A DNA stretch of 64,000 bases from Massiliimalia sp964370215 (GTDB lineage Bacteria > Bacillota > Clostridia > Oscillospirales > Ruminococcaceae), in NCBI GenBank assembly GCA_964370215.1, contig CAYJIM010000003.1, forward strand, positions 29,894 through 93,893. The letters run 5' to 3'. Numbering within the stretch: the first letter of the stretch is position 1; every line of letters begins with the position of its first letter. Shown here piece by piece: positions 42,383-50,975 of the stretch. The notes beneath the pieces are model-generated. The model was not told the DNA's origin. It ran no database searches and saw nothing but the letters and a program-made list of their open reading frames with translations. Position numbers and translations under genes: made by a program.

Positions 42383-44106
42383 TGGGGGTGCACCTCCATT
42401 TTTTCTAGGTTTTGTTGGGTATGCCACAGTTCATGGTAATCACTTTTGTGGTGCAACAATTGTTCATGTGTGCCGTGTTCGGTCAAATGACCATTTTTGA
42501 GCAGGTAAATCATGTCGGCATCTACCACATTCAAAAGTCTGTGTGAAATGAGGAGGACTGTTTTCGTTTTTGTCAAGTCCTTGATCACCTGCATGATCTC
42601 ATTTTCACTGTCGGCATCGATGTTGCTGGTCGCTTCGTCGAAAATATACATTTCACTATCATGTAAAAGGGCTCTTGCAAGGGCTAGTCTCTGGCATTGC
42701 CCACCGGAGAAATTGCTGCCTTTTTCGAGTAAGATGGTATCAAGTCCCTGTTCGCTGTGTAAAAAATCTGCCAGATTCACTTTCGCGAGCATCTGCCAAA
42801 GCTCTTCCTCGGTAGCGTCTTTTTTCGCCATATATAGATTTTCACGTACAGTTCCTTTAAAAATATAGGAATTTGCAGTCACCAAAGTGATTTTTTTCGC
42901 TAAACTTTCCCTTGAAATTTCTGAAAGTGTGATACCACCGACAGTCACCGTACCGTTATAATGTTCGTTGCTTTGTGTTAAGATACCTGCAATGGTAGAC
43001 TTTCCACAACCACTCTTTCCAACAATGGAAACAAAACTGTTTTTTTGTATCTTCATTGTAATGTGATGTAAAATCTGCTTGTCATCATAAGCGAAGTTTA
43101 AATCGCTGATACGAATATCCGTTTGATTAACCACTTTTGTTTTTGGTAGATGCTCCTCTATATCGAGCAGCGTGAATATTTTTTTGCTTGCGGCAATGCC
43201 GTTCATTGCAATATGAAAAAAACTACCTAAAATTCTCAAGGGTAAGAAAAAGTCTGCACTAAGCAGCATGATTGTAAACATCCCGACAAGGGAAATACTG
43301 CCTGCTTGAAACTCCAGCAAAGCAAAAATGATGCCGAGTGCTGCACCGCCATAAGCCACTATGTCCATGATAATAATAGAATTCAACTGCATGGAAAGCA
43401 CTTTCATGGTGACAATTCTAAACCGCTCTGCTTGCTGGTTCATTTGTTTTTGTTTATACGCATCAGTGTTGTATATTTTTAAGGTGTTGAGCCCTTGTAA
43501 ATTTTCTAAAAAATGATCGCCGAGGCCTAAGTATTCACCCCAATATTTGGTAAGTAGCTTTTTTGCAAATTTTTGTACAAGCACAATGGATAAAGGGATG
43601 AGCGGTACGCAGAGGAATAAAATGACCGCCACTTTTATATTGATAAAAGAAACGATTAGAAATAATAGCAAGGGCGAAATCATGGAGTAAAAAAATTGAG
43701 GGAGAAAGTTTCCGAAATAGGTTTCAAGTTGTTCAACACCCTCCACTGACATTTGCAAAAGTTCAGCGGAAGACAGTTTTTTTGTGTAGTTGCTTCCAAG
43801 CTTAATTACTTTGTCATAAATTTTTTCACGTAAAATATGCTTCACTGATTTTGAAGCAAGATAGCTTTGAATACTTGCAAAATATATGGTGATGACTTTT
43901 CCGGCGATGCAGGCAACAATGATCGCGGCACATAGAATAAAATCCGTCGATAAGAGTGTTTTGGCGATCAAACCACTGAGAAAGACACTGATCGTAATCA
44001 TCAAAATGATATTTGCAATCAGTCCGATCATCTGTAACAAAACATTTTTTGCAATATGGGAAGTGGCGCCGGGCACTGTTTGGATCAATCTTTTATTTAT
44101 CATCAT
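42379..44106 (-). CDS. ABC transporter ATP-binding/permease protein, CydD-like
   Basis: 575 residues with six membrane helices in the N-terminal half and an ATPase domain: Walker A GKSGCGKST, signature FSGGQCQR, Walker B MYIFDEATSN. It forms a pair with the CydC-like protein encoded downstream with a 4-bp overlap. Both ATPase domains look complete, unlike the MarR-controlled exporter next door. Codon use is more AT-rich than in the neighbouring operon. The promoter is expected in the 44107-44220 region but I see no convincing match. The substrate is unknown. Confidence 0.85.
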   Translation of the reverse strand: MMINKRLIQTVPGATSHIAKNVLLQMIGLIANIILMITISVFLSGLIAKTLLSTDFILCAAIIVACIAGKVITIYFASIQSYLASKSVKHILREKIYDKVIKLGSNYTKKLSSAELLQMSVEGVEQLETYFGNFLPQFFYSMISPLLLFLIVSFINIKVAVILFLCVPLIPLSIVLVQKFAKKLLTKYWGEYLGLGDHFLENLQGLNTLKIYNTDAYKQKQMNQQAERFRIVTMKVLSMQLNSIIIMDIVAYGGAALGIIFALLEFQAGSISLVGMFTIMLLSADFFLPLRILGSFFHIAMNGIAASKKIFTLLDIEEHLPKTKVVNQTDIRISDLNFAYDDKQILHHITMKIQKNSFVSIVGKSGCGKSTIAGILTQSNEHYNGTVTVGGITLSEISRESLAKKITLVTANSYIFKGTVRENLYMAKKDATEEELWQMLAKVNLADFLHSEQGLDTILLEKGSNFSGGQCQRLALARALLHDSEMYIFDEATSNIDADSENEIMQVIKDLTKTKTVLLISHRLLNVVDADMIYLLKNGHLTEHGTHEQLLHHKSDYHELWHTQQNLEKMEVHPQ

Positions 44107-44678
44107 GTCACTCCATTGTCTTGGTGAAATAAATTTTGGGTTAGCAAAAGCTAATTTTAAGTTTAATACAGACTACCATAAAAGTCAAGTGTAGAACAAG
44201 GGAGATGGGATTTTTTTGTTGACAGTCAAATATAGGAGATAAAATCCTTAGAAGGAATAAATCTATATTGTGTATAGAAGACTGTATAATGTTGTTGCGC
44301 ACTACGGTATTACTTGAGCAATAGCCAAGTCGTTCATTTTGAGATTTAAAGTAATACTTTATTCACTTTTAAGTTGAATTTGGCTTCATTCTATGGTAAG
44401 ATAGTAATAAAATATTGTTTATTATCATGACGCGCAATTCCTGATCCTCTCGCCACTTTAACGAAGAAGAAAAAAGGGGCAATGCCTATGTCATTCATAT
44501 AATAGGCAGTACAAAAACATACTTTTAAATAAATTGAAACGAATGAATATGAAACATTCAGAGGAATGTATCTTCGATATCAGTGCCGTTTATCAGATGA
44601 CACATACCAAGTGGCGATACAGTCTTCGAGGAATGACTTCATATTTATTTTTTCGATTGCGAGAAAGGAATCAGCAAA
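44107..44678 (+). other. 570-nt region without a supported gene, upstream of the purine permease
   Basis: AT-rich with several inverted repeats: GTATTACTT (44307-44315) with AAGTAATAC (44349-44357), a GATAGTAATAAA/TTTATTATC pair near 44390-44430, and GCCTAT/ATAGGC near 44480-44510. A 61-codon frame at 44534-44719 overlaps the permease start and is not convincing. No purine-riboswitch core (such as the TTTCTACC block) was seen. It may hold the promoter and a structured leader for the purine cluster. Confidence 0.5.
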
Positions 44679-46154
44679 ATGTCAAACAAGCAATTCACAG
44701 GAACGCCCTACACTTTTAGAGGTAGAATCCCATTAAAGCAAGCAATCCCATTGGGGCTACAACATGTCTTGGCCATGTTTGTGGGCAATCTAACCCCTAT
44801 TTTGATCATCACCAGTGCATGTGCAGTGGGTGGAGGCGCAGAACAATTTGCAGCCTTGCAAGTCAGCCTCTTACAAAACGCTATGATCATTGCAGGGGTA
44901 ATCACCTTGCTTCAACTATTTTCCATTGGTCCTGTCGGGGGACAAGTTCCGATCATCATGGGGACAAGCTCTGGTTTTATCGGCGTGTTTAACAGCGTTG
45001 CCGGTGTTATGGGCGGTGGCGTTGTCGCCTATGGGGCGATTATGGGTGCGTCCATCATCGGCGGGTTGTTCGAGACGGTGTTGGGTGCGTTTTTCAAACC
45101 TTTGAGAAGATTTTTCCCGCCCATTGTCACAGGGACTGTGGTCATGGCCATCGGGCTCTCACTCATCGGGGTAGGGGTTGGTTCCTTCGGTGGCGGCTCG
45201 GCATCTGCGGATTACGGCTCGATCGAAAACCTATTGGTAGGACTTGTGGTCATGATTGTCATTTTGATTTTCAAACATGCGACCAAGGGGATTACAAGCT
45301 ATTCCTGTATTCTAATCGGGATTATTTTCGGTTACATTGTCTGTGCATTATTGCCGTTGTTCTTACCAACAACAGGGATCAATGCAGAGGGCATTGAGTA
45401 TACAAAATCTTGGGTTTTGAACTGGAATAAAGTGGCCGAAGCGGATTGGTTTGCAATTCCTCAGTTTATGCCGGTTGCCCCTGTGTTTGACCTGCGTGCC
45501 ATTATCCCGATTTTGATTATGTTTATTGTTACAGCAGTAGAGACCATCGGGGACGTATCGGGTGTTGTAGAAGGCGGCATGGATAGAGAAGCCACCGACA
45601 AAGAACTTTCCGGTAGTGTCATGTGTGACGGTATTGGATCTTCGATTGCGGCACTATTTGGTGTTCTACCGAATACCTCCTTTAGCCAAAATGTTGGACT
45701 TGTTACGCTGACAAAGGTCGTCAACCGCTTTGCTCTTGCTTGCGGTGCGATCTTCTTAATTCTTTGTGGCCTGGTTCCAAAACTTTCGGCACTGCTTTCC
45801 ATCATGCCACAAAGTGTGTTGGGTGGTGCGGCAATCATCATGTTCTCGTCCATTGTCATCAGTGGTATTCAGTTGATCACAAAAGAACCACTGTCGGCAA
45901 GAAACATCACCATCGTTTCTGTTTCTTTGGGTCTTGGTTACGGCCTTGGGGTCAACAGTACCATTTTGAATCAGTTGCCGGAGCTTTTGAAACTTGTATT
46001 TGGCGGCGGTGGTATCGTTCCTGCGGCATTTGTTGCAGTGATCTTCAACTTGGTATTGCCAAAAGAAAAACCGAAAACACCACAAGTGCAACAACCACAA
46101 GAATCGCAAGAAGCACAACAAGTGATGGAAGTATCCGAGGCATCTCAAGCCTAA
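44679..46154 (+). CDS. NCS2 family purine permease (xanthine/urate type)
   Basis: 491 residues with about 12-14 membrane segments. The NCS2 motifs are present: VETIGDVSGVVEGG with the conserved acidic residue, and QNVGLVTLTKVVNR, the motif typical of xanthine and urate carriers. It imports a purine base with a cation. The tail after residue 460 is hydrophilic and Gln-rich (VQQPQESQEAQQ). AAAGGA lies before the ATG. It leads a purine oxidation cluster, which supports xanthine, hypoxanthine or urate as substrate. Confidence 0.92.
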   Translation: MSNKQFTGTPYTFRGRIPLKQAIPLGLQHVLAMFVGNLTPILIITSACAVGGGAEQFAALQVSLLQNAMIIAGVITLLQLFSIGPVGGQVPIIMGTSSGFIGVFNSVAGVMGGGVVAYGAIMGASIIGGLFETVLGAFFKPLRRFFPPIVTGTVVMAIGLSLIGVGVGSFGGGSASADYGSIENLLVGLVVMIVILIFKHATKGITSYSCILIGIIFGYIVCALLPLFLPTTGINAEGIEYTKSWVLNWNKVAEADWFAIPQFMPVAPVFDLRAIIPILIMFIVTAVETIGDVSGVVEGGMDREATDKELSGSVMCDGIGSSIAALFGVLPNTSFSQNVGLVTLTKVVNRFALACGAIFLILCGLVPKLSALLSIMPQSVLGGAAIIMFSSIVISGIQLITKEPLSARNITIVSVSLGLGYGLGVNSTILNQLPELLKLVFGGGGIVPAAFVAVIFNLVLPKEKPKTPQVQQPQESQEAQQVMEVSEASQA

Positions 46155-46170
46155 TATCGGAGGGATATGT

Positions 46171-46938
46171 GTGTTAACAATCAATCATTACCACAAAGCA
46201 ATCAGTTTAGAGGAAGCCTATCAACTGAATCTAAAAAAAAGAAATGTCATCATTGGCGGCATGCTTTGGCTTAAAATGCAGCGCAAGAACGTGCATACAG
46301 CGATCGACCTTTGCGATTTGAATCTTGATCGCATAGAAGATGTCGGAGAGGCGCTTCATATTGGTGCCATGGTCACGCTCAGAACGCTCGAAACGGACAA
46401 AACCCTGCATGAGCTGACAAACGGTGCCTTTCAAAAAAGTGTAGAACACCTTGTAGGGGTGCAGTTTAGAAACCTTGCAACGGTTGGTGGTAGTGTGTTT
46501 TCAAAGTTTGGTTTTTCCGATGTGACCACACTGCTACTGGCACTCGATGCAAAAGTGAAACTGTACCACAACGGGGTTGTCCCTCTGGAAACATTTCTCA
46601 AGAAACCGTATGAGCGTGATATTTTAACGCACATCGTCATTGATAAAAAGCCGTATCACACCGTTTTTCTCTCTCAAAAGAATAGCAAAACCGACTTTGC
46701 GGTACTCAACTGTGCCGTCACGGAACAGGAAGATCGCTATACGGTGGTGATTGGTGCTAGACCTCAACGATCTGCCTTGATCACCCTAGACAAGCAAGAT
46801 GACTTTCAGACAATTGCTGAAAAGGCAAGTACACATTTTGTATTTGGAGACAACCACCTTGCAAGTGCAACTTATCGCAAGCATATTTGCAACGTTTTGG
46901 TTTTGCGTGCACTGGAACAACTGGCGGAAAAGGAGTAA
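46171..46938 (+). CDS. Molybdenum hydroxylase (xanthine dehydrogenase type), FAD-binding subunit
   Basis: 255 residues of the FAD-binding domain of molybdopterin dehydrogenases: VIIGGMLWLKMQ near the start and LVGVQFRNLATVGGSVFSKF in the middle. It passes electrons from the iron-sulfur subunit to the acceptor. The start is GTG 46171 after GGAGGG. Genes for FAD, iron-sulfur and molybdenum subunits follow one another with 3-nt gaps, so they form one operon. The gene name is left open because naming of the subunits differs between organisms. Confidence 0.9.
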   Translation: MLTINHYHKAISLEEAYQLNLKKRNVIIGGMLWLKMQRKNVHTAIDLCDLNLDRIEDVGEALHIGAMVTLRTLETDKTLHELTNGAFQKSVEHLVGVQFRNLATVGGSVFSKFGFSDVTTLLLALDAKVKLYHNGVVPLETFLKKPYERDILTHIVIDKKPYHTVFLSQKNSKTDFAVLNCAVTEQEDRYTVVIGARPQRSALITLDKQDDFQTIAEKASTHFVFGDNHLASATYRKHICNVLVLRALEQLAEKE

Positions 46939-46941
46939 GCT

Positions 46942-47403
46942 GTGGAAATTACACTCACGTTAAACAATCAAAAGGTGACGGATACCATCGATGCTGACAT
47001 GTTGTTGATTGACTTTTTAAGAGCACATCAATGCTTCAGTGTAAAGCGTGGTTGTGACACGTCAAACTGTGGCCTGTGTACCGTCTTGATGGAAGATACA
47101 CCCGTCCTCTCGTGTAGCGTGCTTGCTGCACGTGCAGACGGCAAAACGGTGTATACCTTAGAGGGGTTACAGGAAGAGGCCAATGAATTTGCAGGATTTA
47201 TTGCCGATCAAGGGGCAGAGCAGTGTGGTTTTTGCAATCCCGGCTTTGTTGTAAATACCGTTGCCTTGTTAAGAGAAAATCCCGATCCTACCGATGAGGA
47301 AATTCTTGCCTTTTTGGCGGGAAATCTATGCCGCTGTTCAGGGTATGACGGACAACTACGAGGGATTCGTGCATTTTTGACCCATCGGAAGAGAGGTGTT
47401 TAA
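46942..47403 (+). CDS. Molybdenum hydroxylase, [2Fe-2S] subunit
   Basis: 153 residues. The plant-type cluster ligands are CDTSNCGLC with a later CSV; the second cluster has CGFCNPGFV and CRCSGY. These are the two [2Fe-2S] sites that carry electrons from the molybdenum centre to FAD. The start is GTG 46942, three nt after the FAD subunit gene; the ribosome binding site (GGAGTAAGCT) lies inside the upstream gene. The length is normal for the separate small subunit of this family. Confidence 0.94.
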   Translation: MEITLTLNNQKVTDTIDADMLLIDFLRAHQCFSVKRGCDTSNCGLCTVLMEDTPVLSCSVLAARADGKTVYTLEGLQEEANEFAGFIADQGAEQCGFCNPGFVVNTVALLRENPDPTDEEILAFLAGNLCRCSGYDGQLRGIRAFLTHRKRGV

Positions 47404-47406
47404 ATC

Positions 47407-49683
47407 GTGTCGTATTCGTATGTTGGAAAAGCGATCAGAAAAAAAGATGCCATGCAGTTACTGCTAGGAAAACCTGTCTATGTTAACGATATCACCCCTG
47501 CTGATGCGCTGGTCGTGAAAGTATTGCGTTCCCCTCATGCAAATGCCATGATTCGGACGATTACAACCGATAGAGCAGCCCTTGTCCCCGGCATTGCCTG
47601 TATTTTCACCTATGAAGATGCACACCAGGAACGTTTCACCATGGCGGGTCAAACCTATCCGGAGCCATCGCCTTATGACAGATTACTGCTTGACCGGCAT
47701 CTGCGCTTTGTAGGGGATGCCGTGGCGATTGTGGCAGGGGAAAGCGAAAAAGCGGTCTTAAAAGCGATGAAACTCATACAGGTGGACTATGAAGTGTTAT
47801 CGCCGGTACTTGATATGGACACAGCTAAAGACCATGAAGTTTTGGTGCATCCGGAAGAAAACTGGAGAGCCCTCTGCGCAGTTGGTGCCGACAATCAAAG
47901 AAATCTCTGTGCCAGTGGCAGTGATGGTGACGGCGACATCGATGCTGTTTTTGCAGATTGTGATATTGTGTTTGAACGCGATTATCACACACAAGCTTGC
48001 AATCAAGCCATGATGGAACCCTTTACCGCCTATGCTGAAATCGACACTTACGGTAGACTTCATGTCACCGCTTCGACACAAATTGTGTTTCATGCAAGAC
48101 GCATCCTCTCCCATGCGCTGGGTATTCCAAAGCGAAAAATCCGTGTCACAAAACCGAGAATCGGTGGTGGATTTGGCGCAAAACAATCGGTTGTGGCGGA
48201 AGTTTACCCTGCATTTGTGACTTGGAAAACAGGAAAAAGATCCAAGATGATCTATACAAGGGAGGAAGCACTCTTAGCGTCCTCGCCAAGACATGAGATG
48301 AAAGTGCGCGTCAAACTCGGCGGTACAAAAGATGGGAAAATCCGTGCATTAGAGGTATACACCCTCTCAAATACCGGTGCTTACGGGGAACATGGCCCTA
48401 CAACGGTAGGGCTGTCGGGACGCAAGTCCATCCCCATGTATAGTGGTGGGTTAGAGGCCTATCGCTTTTCCTATGACGTTGTCTATACCAATATTCAGTC
48501 CTCCGGTGCCTATCGTGGCTATGGTGCGACACAAGGTATTTTTGCGGTCGAAAGCATGGTCAATGAATTTGCAAGTATGATTGATATGGATCCCATTGTG
48601 CTTCGAGAAAAAAATATCGTGCAAGAAGGTCAGGTCATGCCTGCCTATTATCATGAAACACTGGAAGCGTCGAGTCTCAGCCAATGTATCGAAAAAGCCA
48701 AACAGATGTTTGACTGGCATGAAAAGAGTAAAGTGCGTGAAATGGGCAACGGCAAAGTAAGAAGCGCCGGTGTCGCACTTGCCATGCAAGGTTCTGGCAT
48801 TCCCGGTGTAGATGTCGGGTCTGCTACCATCAAACTCAGTGAAGATGGTGGGTATGAGTTGTTGATCGGTGCGGCCGATATGGGTACAGGGTGTGATACC
48901 ATCCTTGCACAGATGGCGGCCGAATGCTTAGGGTGTGATGTCGATGACATCACGGTGTTTGGTGCCGATTCGGATATTTCTCCTTATGACTCCGGTTCGT
49001 ACGCTTCCTCTACCACTTATGTCACGGGTAAAGCAGTGGAAAAGGCCTGTGAGCAATTGAAGGAAAATCTATGTGAAATTGCTGCCGGGATGCTCGACTG
49101 CAGCAAAGAGGAACTCGACTTTTTGGGAGACCGCATTGCCAAAGTCGATGGGAGTGCCGATGTGTCTTTGGTTGCAATCTCCACCAAAGCGATGTGTGGC
49201 AATGTGGTGCCGACACAAATCACCCAGTCGCATACCTCGCATGTCTCTCCACCGCCGTTTATGGTGGGGATGGTCGAAATAGAATTGGATACGCTCACCG
49301 GCTCTGTTGAAATTCTCGATTATGTTGCCGTCGTCGATTGTGGCACACCCATCAACCCGAATTTGGCCAAAGTGCAGACAGAGGGTGGCTTGGTGCAGGG
49401 GATCGGCATGGCCTTGAGTGAGCGCATTTCTTATAGTAAAACAGGTGTTTTGACAGAAAAAAGCTTGATGACCTATAAATTGCCAACAAGGCTTGACATC
49501 AGCAGACTCCGTGTGGAATTTGCACACAGTTATGCAAATTCCGGTCCTTTTGGTGCAAAATCAATTGGTGAAATTGTCATCAATACGCCGTCACCGGCAC
49601 TTGCACATGCGGTGTTTAACGCAACGGGTGCTTGGCATAGAACGTTGCCGATGACCCCTGAAAAAATATGGTCACAGAAATGA
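47407..49683 (+). CDS. Molybdenum hydroxylase (xanthine dehydrogenase type), molybdopterin subunit
   Basis: 758 residues. Visible landmarks are KPRIGGGFGAKQS for molybdopterin binding, SSGAYRGYGATQGIFA with the substrate-pocket Arg, and the late GAKSIGEIVINTPSPA with the catalytic Glu. The YGATQ form is, as I recall it, common in the branch that includes selenium-dependent xanthine dehydrogenases; that is memory, not proof. Start GTG 47407. With permease and xanthine phosphoribosyltransferase beside it, xanthine or another purine is the likely substrate. It overlaps the nucleotidyltransferase gene. Confidence 0.93.
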   Translation: MSYSYVGKAIRKKDAMQLLLGKPVYVNDITPADALVVKVLRSPHANAMIRTITTDRAALVPGIACIFTYEDAHQERFTMAGQTYPEPSPYDRLLLDRHLRFVGDAVAIVAGESEKAVLKAMKLIQVDYEVLSPVLDMDTAKDHEVLVHPEENWRALCAVGADNQRNLCASGSDGDGDIDAVFADCDIVFERDYHTQACNQAMMEPFTAYAEIDTYGRLHVTASTQIVFHARRILSHALGIPKRKIRVTKPRIGGGFGAKQSVVAEVYPAFVTWKTGKRSKMIYTREEALLASSPRHEMKVRVKLGGTKDGKIRALEVYTLSNTGAYGEHGPTTVGLSGRKSIPMYSGGLEAYRFSYDVVYTNIQSSGAYRGYGATQGIFAVESMVNEFASMIDMDPIVLREKNIVQEGQVMPAYYHETLEASSLSQCIEKAKQMFDWHEKSKVREMGNGKVRSAGVALAMQGSGIPGVDVGSATIKLSEDGGYELLIGAADMGTGCDTILAQMAAECLGCDVDDITVFGADSDISPYDSGSYASSTTYVTGKAVEKACEQLKENLCEIAAGMLDCSKEELDFLGDRIAKVDGSADVSLVAISTKAMCGNVVPTQITQSHTSHVSPPPFMVGMVEIELDTLTGSVEILDYVAVVDCGTPINPNLAKVQTEGGLVQGIGMALSERISYSKTGVLTEKSLMTYKLPTRLDISRLRVEFAHSYANSGPFGAKSIGEIVINTPSPALAHAVFNATGAWHRTLPMTPEKIWSQK

Positions 49684-50300
49684 TTTATGCGATTTATTTG
49701 GCCTCGGGTAACAGTGCAAGATTCGGTGGTGAAAATAAGCTCTTACACCTATTTGAAGGGAAAGCGGTCTTTGCGCACGGTTTAGACAACCTTTATCGTG
49801 TCAGTTTGAGGCATGCGGAGCTCGAAGTCATTGTCGTGACCAAATATCTTGAAATTGTCAAGTATGCCCAAAAATGCGATATCCGCTGTGTTTATGAAAA
49901 AGAGATGCCAGATGCACTCTCCTACACCATTCAGCAGGGGATCAATGGCATTGCAACCCTGCATCCGACGGATTATTTATTGTTTTTGGTTGCAGATCAG
50001 CCATTGCTGTCAGAAATGACCATAGAGAAATTTGTGACAGCTGCCGCTCAACAGATATTGACGGCCTGTGCCTACACTGCAAATACAAGAGGGAATCCCG
50101 TGATGTTTTCTGCAACACTAGTAGATGCACTCCTAGCCCTTGAAGGAGATGTAGGGGGCAGGGAAGTCTTACGACAATATCCACCTTTGGAAATTATGGT
50201 GGAACATGCATACGAGCTAGAGGACGTGGATGAAAAAACGTGCCTGAAAGCGTTACACGCCTACTACAATCGGGATAAAAACGCATCAAGTATCACTTGA
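49680..50300 (+). CDS. MocA-like molybdenum cofactor nucleotidyltransferase
   Basis: 206 residues of the NTP-transferase fold: YAIYLASGNSARFGGENKLL at the N-terminus and DYLLFLVADQPLLS in the middle, then TRGNPVMFS. MocA-type enzymes attach CMP to molybdopterin and load molybdenum hydroxylases, which fits its place right after the large subunit. I take ATG 49680, which overlaps the upstream stop as ATGA; an ATG at 49668 is also possible. The ribosome binding site is weak in both cases, in line with translational coupling. Confidence 0.85.
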   Translation: MIYAIYLASGNSARFGGENKLLHLFEGKAVFAHGLDNLYRVSLRHAELEVIVVTKYLEIVKYAQKCDIRCVYEKEMPDALSYTIQQGINGIATLHPTDYLLFLVADQPLLSEMTIEKFVTAAAQQILTACAYTANTRGNPVMFSATLVDALLALEGDVGGREVLRQYPPLEIMVEHAYELEDVDEKTCLKALHAYYNRDKNASSIT

Positions 50301-50337
50301 TGGTTCGTCAAGTGTCATTCATGGAAGGAGAACAATC

Positions 50338-50913
50338 TTGGAAATTTTAAAAGAAAGAATCAGGAAAGATGGCGTTGTCAAACCGGGCAATGTGTTGAAG
50401 GTGGATAGCTTTTTAAACCATCAAATGGATATTGAGCTCTTCAATGAAATTGGAAAGGAATTCAAACGTCGTCTTGGTGATGTGAAAGTGGATAAAATAT
50501 TGACCATTGAGGCATCGGGGATTGGCATTGCAGCGATTGTGGCGCAGTATTTTGATGTGCCGGTGGTATTTGCAAAAAAATCCAAATCCATCAATTTAGA
50601 TGGTACCATGCTTTGCGCAACGGTGGAGTCCTTTACCCATAAGAGAGAGCATAATGTCATCGTCGCAAGTCGTTTTATTTCACCTGATGAAAATGTCTTT
50701 ATCATTGACGATTTTCTGGCGAATGGCTGTGCAGCCCTTGGCTTGTGCCAAATTGTGGAATCTGCGCATGCAAACATTGCAGCCATTGGTATTGTCATAG
50801 AAAAAGGGATGCAACACGGGGGCGCATTGTTGAGAGACAAAGGCCATCGTGTGGAGTCGCTTGCGATCATTGATGAAATGGACGCCCAAAATGCCCGCAT
50901 TACGTTTAGATAA
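50338..50913 (+). CDS. xpt: Xanthine phosphoribosyltransferase
   Basis: 191 residues. The start MEILKERIRKDGVVKPGNVLKVDSF is typical, followed by ILTIEASGIGIA and the PRPP-binding loop NVFIIDDFLANGCAA. It converts xanthine and PRPP to XMP. The gene begins with TTG at 50338, with AAGGAG 7 nt upstream. In this cluster the imported purine could either be oxidised by the hydroxylase or salvaged by Xpt, so the gene marks the branch point. Confidence 0.93.
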   Translation: MEILKERIRKDGVVKPGNVLKVDSFLNHQMDIELFNEIGKEFKRRLGDVKVDKILTIEASGIGIAAIVAQYFDVPVVFAKKSKSINLDGTMLCATVESFTHKREHNVIVASRFISPDENVFIIDDFLANGCAALGLCQIVESAHANIAAIGIVIEKGMQHGGALLRDKGHRVESLAIIDEMDAQNARITFR

Positions 50914-50975
50914 CAATAGAGAAAGGTTTTTCGATCTAAAACAACTAGTTTGGATCGGTAATATGAGAATCAAAC

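Noticed and set aside
40730..44106. cydCD of a cytochrome bd assembly system
   Set aside because: Sequence form is CydCD-like but no cydAB genes are present, so only a CydCD-like call is given.
44200..44678. Purine (guanine/adenine) riboswitch before the NCS2 permease
   Set aside because: I looked for the conserved TTTCTACC and CCGTAAA-type core blocks and did not find them.
44534..44719. Open frame of 61 codons before the purine permease
   Set aside because: Poor ribosome binding site, no recognisable composition, and overlap with the permease start; more likely part of the leader.
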